This document shows positions 61,590 to 64,000 of a stretch of 64,000 nucleotides of DNA, piece after piece. The notes below the pieces were generated by a model. That model was not told the origin of the DNA. It made no database searches and worked only from the letters and a program-made list of their open reading frames with translations. Positions within the stretch are counted from its first letter, which is position 1, and each line of letters begins with the position of its first letter. The DNA lies in the NCBI GenBank assembly GCA_037179385.1, contig CM074187.1, positions 44,984,879-45,048,878 on the forward strand, written 5' to 3'. This DNA is from Holothuria scabra (Eukaryota; Echinodermata; Holothuroidea; Aspidochirotida; Holothuriidae). A program made the position numbers and the translations under genes.

Positions 61590-61735
61590 AGAATTTCAAA
61601 ATGGAACCTCCTGCAGTTATGATGGGTGCTTAGCATAAGCAATGAAGTGGGGAAACAAGCTAGTGAGACACACTGGAACAAGGGCCATGGCCGGTCCGAC
61701 TTCAACTGATTGATTGCAAACCGAGTTGTAAACCT
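61590..61735 (+). mobile_element. SINE-body fragment in the SSUH2 3' UTR
   Basis: AAAATGGAACCTCCTGCAG, GGAAACAAGCTAGTGAGAC and GGCCGGTCCGACTTCAACTG match the SINE body and tail. It lies between the SSUH2 stop (61512) and the AATAAA (61862), so it is probably transcribed as part of the mRNA. Confidence 0.6.
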
Positions 61736-61861
61736 CGTCTTTCTAACAAACTAGCTATACCAAAGGTAACAGTACTGTATGTCTATGTAAGTAATGTACA
61801 AGTAATGTGCTTTTTAACTATTTTTATTTTTTTAAAGCCTGTCTCACATTCCTATGTATGT

Positions 61862-61867
61862 AATAAA
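61862..61867 (+). promoter_or_regulatory. SSUH2: Candidate polyadenylation signal of SSUH2
   Basis: AATAAA lies 350 bp after the SSUH2 stop codon, in an AT-rich stretch. It is the first canonical hexamer I see downstream on the + strand. Use of this site is inferred. Confidence 0.5.
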
Positions 61868-62748
61868 GTTAAGAAATAGCCACAATTCTTATCAATCAGA
61901 TATTAACCATTTTACAATATGATTGCAGTTTTAGTATTCAAACTATGAAGAAATATTTTACTCTCTTGCAAATGTACATTTTAACAGAATAATCCTCTGT
62001 TCAATCTTCATTCTGAGGACAGTTGGTATGCCCTGATGGACTTTGTTTACAAGTAACTGTTGACAACTTTCTTATTAAACACTCAAATTATACAGTTGTG
62101 CAGTTGCTAACAAAGAACAGTTGCTAACAAAGAATAAGCACCAGAGAAAACTTTCTGCCGTAATTTTTTACGAGGCCGATGAATATTTCAGTATTAACTA
62201 ACTGCCCTTATAGGGAAGGTTTAACACAACTGTTGTGATTACACAATGTTTTTTCAAGAATTTTGTCCTAGAAGTCCTGCATGTATATAAACCTATTTGT
62301 ACATGTTTTTGATCTGTAGTCAGTGGCTGTCCAAGAATGTAAAAATTAAGGCACAAACAAGGAACAGTGTAAAAAATGTTGGGGGGCAAACAAATTTTTG
62401 TGCATAGAGTGAAGTTAAACAGGAACTGCATGGCCCATGCAGATGGGGTTCAGGGGCTTTGTCCCTGGAATATCTAAGTTTACCATATCCCAGGGTGAAA
62501 ATTAAGTCTCAGAAGGGGTATATAATTTTTTCAGTTGATCTAGCACCTAACTGATCTAACCTTGGGGGAGGGGGATCTGGGGGTCACAGGTAGCACCACC
62601 GCTGTCTATATTTGATCTTGAACATAGACCAGGAATGTGCCGAAACGGTACCAGGTGGGTACTTATTAAATCAACTTCTTTGGCTGCCAAAAGGAAATCT
62701 TCCCAAGTATTCAGTGGAACCAAAATTTACTTGTTTAAAGTAATTTTT
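61868..62748. other. Downstream flank of SSUH2
   Basis: No gene recognised. The G-rich patch at 62380-62600 resembles parts of the decayed DNA transposons elsewhere (GGGGGGCAAA) but has no clear ends. Confidence 0.35.
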
Positions 62749-63836
62749 GATTCCTTGCCGAAGGCAGGCAAGGAATCTATGTGACGGTGATGTCCTGTGT
62801 ATGTATGTGTGTGTGTGTGTATGTGACGCTTTGGCTTGTAAACATGATACCTCAAAAAGGGTAAGTTTGGCTAATCTCATATTTGGTGTGTGGGTTGGTC
62901 ATATTGAGTAGATGATCCCTTTTGTTTTTGTTGTAGGTCAAAGGTCATCTGGGGTCATGAGAGGTCAAATGGTAAATTTCTTAGAAATTGCTCATAAACA
63001 TGGTATCTCAAGAAGGGTAGGTGTGACTATTCTCATATTTGGTGCGTGGGTTGGCCATATTGAGCAGATGATCACTATTGTTTTTTGGTGGAGGTCAAAG
63101 GTCACTTGGGATCATGAGAGGTTAAAAGGTCCAAACATTTTAAACATTATATCTTTGTCTTACAGAGGTGCAAGTGACTATGTCATCTTTGGGCGTGTGG
63201 GTTAGTTGTATTCAGTAGATGATCCCTATCAATTCTTGTGGAGTTCAAAGGTATTTGGTCATTAGAGGTCAAAACATTAAAACCTAGTGAACACAGTATC
63301 TCAAGAAAAATGCATGTCACTAAGGTCATGTTTAGTGTGTGGGTTGGCCGCATTAAGTTGGTGATCCCAGTTGATTTTTGTGAAGGTCAGAGGTCATTTG
63401 GGGTTAGCAGTGTCAAAGTCTGACAAACTTGCTTGCATAGTATTACTGTACAAGAAAGATAACTTGTAGGGTCCTCATACTTGACATGTAGATGATGCAT
63501 GGTGAATAAATGATCCCTATAGTTTTTGGTGGAGGTCAAATCTCAGTTTGGTGCACAAGGGGCCAAAGTCTCAATATCATATTTACACAAATTTCCCATG
63601 GTTGGAGTCTTGGATACTGCAAAATTTCACACATAGTAAGTGGATGTGATATCAAGAGCAGAACCCTAGTTCTTGTAGAAAGCTTCAATACCTTGCATGT
63701 ATACTTTGTGGGTACATTATGGAGCACTGTCCATTTGAAAAATATTACAAAGCACTGTCAATTCGAAAAAAATAAAGATAGGCTTAAATTTCAGTGGAAT
63801 CACTAAGGAATCACTAAGTCTTTTGGCTTTCTGGTT
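62749..63836 (+). mobile_element. Helentron-like element, B type, complete (H11)
   Basis: The 5' hairpin GATTCCTTGCC with GGCAAGGAATC (62749-62777) is followed by GTGACGGTGATG and a TG tract (62795-62825). Six or so core units follow, with perfect DR1 sites at 62935 and 63092. The 3' end has GGAATCACTAAGTC, the TTTT-loop hairpin and CTGGTT at 63836. It is the clearest B-type reference copy and lies outside the gene. Confidence 0.7.
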
Positions 63837-64000
63837 GGTGGTTAAAATAAAAGTTTATTTTTTGTAAGTAACGGAGGAATTCCAATCCACACAATTTGTT
63901 GGGACTTACATTGAGATAGAACGTACATTTCTTTCAATATCAGAATTTGAAGTTGATAAATTTGTGACCCAAAATGAGCTTGAAGAAAGCAGTCTTAACA
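63837..64000. other. Window end
   Basis: Unique sequence; nothing recognised in 164 bp. Confidence 0.3.

Overview
The window is nuclear DNA from an animal: AT-rich, intron-dominated and heavily loaded with transposable elements. It carries one recognisable protein-coding gene on the + strand, an SSUH2 (ssu-2 homolog) gene. Ten exons with consistent phases run from 394 to 61512 and encode 388 residues plus a stop; the 5' end lies outside the window. The transposon types point to an invertebrate deuterostome (echinoderm or hemichordate would fit). The strongest clue is a Ty3/gypsy element with the Gmr1-type pol order (integrase before RNase H), a lineage described from deuterostomes. The phylum is inference.

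Layout. 1-6840: exons 1-3 with degenerate tandem-repeat elements in the introns. 6841-15760: a long intron with a 34-bp satellite (7457-8392), a CATG-rich repeat, a TTAA-flanked MITE and a foldback element. 15761-22003: exons 4-7, including the six CxxCxGxG zinc-binding motifs. 22004-33817: an intron with a Helentron-like element split by a 2.66-kb hAT-like element, then a young 5.8-kb Gmr1-type LTR retrotransposon that lacks reverse transcriptase. 33818-47063: exon 8, whose splice donor is tandemly repeated every 40 bp, then a nest of insertions (CR1/L2-like LINE, a 6.4-kb unclassified element, hAT MITE, SINE) inside one small Helentron-like element. 47064-61512: exon 9, a higher-order satellite, a decayed OTU-domain Helitron/Helentron on the minus strand, more Helentron-like elements, then the last exon. 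61513-64000: 3' UTR with a SINE fragment and an AATAAA signal, then a complete Helentron-like element.

The dominant dispersed family recurs at least eleven times. Each member has a hairpin-forming 5' end, a TG-rich microsatellite, a core of ~145-bp tandem units, and a 3' end with a short inverted copy of the 5' end, a second hairpin and CTGGTT. This matches non-autonomous Helentrons (HINE/DINE-1-like, also like bivalve pearl elements). Nearly every core unit carries AGGTCAAAGGTCA, a perfect DR1 nuclear-receptor site, usually followed by two GGGTCA half-sites at 4-nt spacing. I count 23 perfect DR1 matches by eye. This is the most striking unexplained signal here.

All coordinates, alignments and counts were made by reading, without software. 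Superfamily assignments for non-coding elements rest on termini and target-site duplications only.
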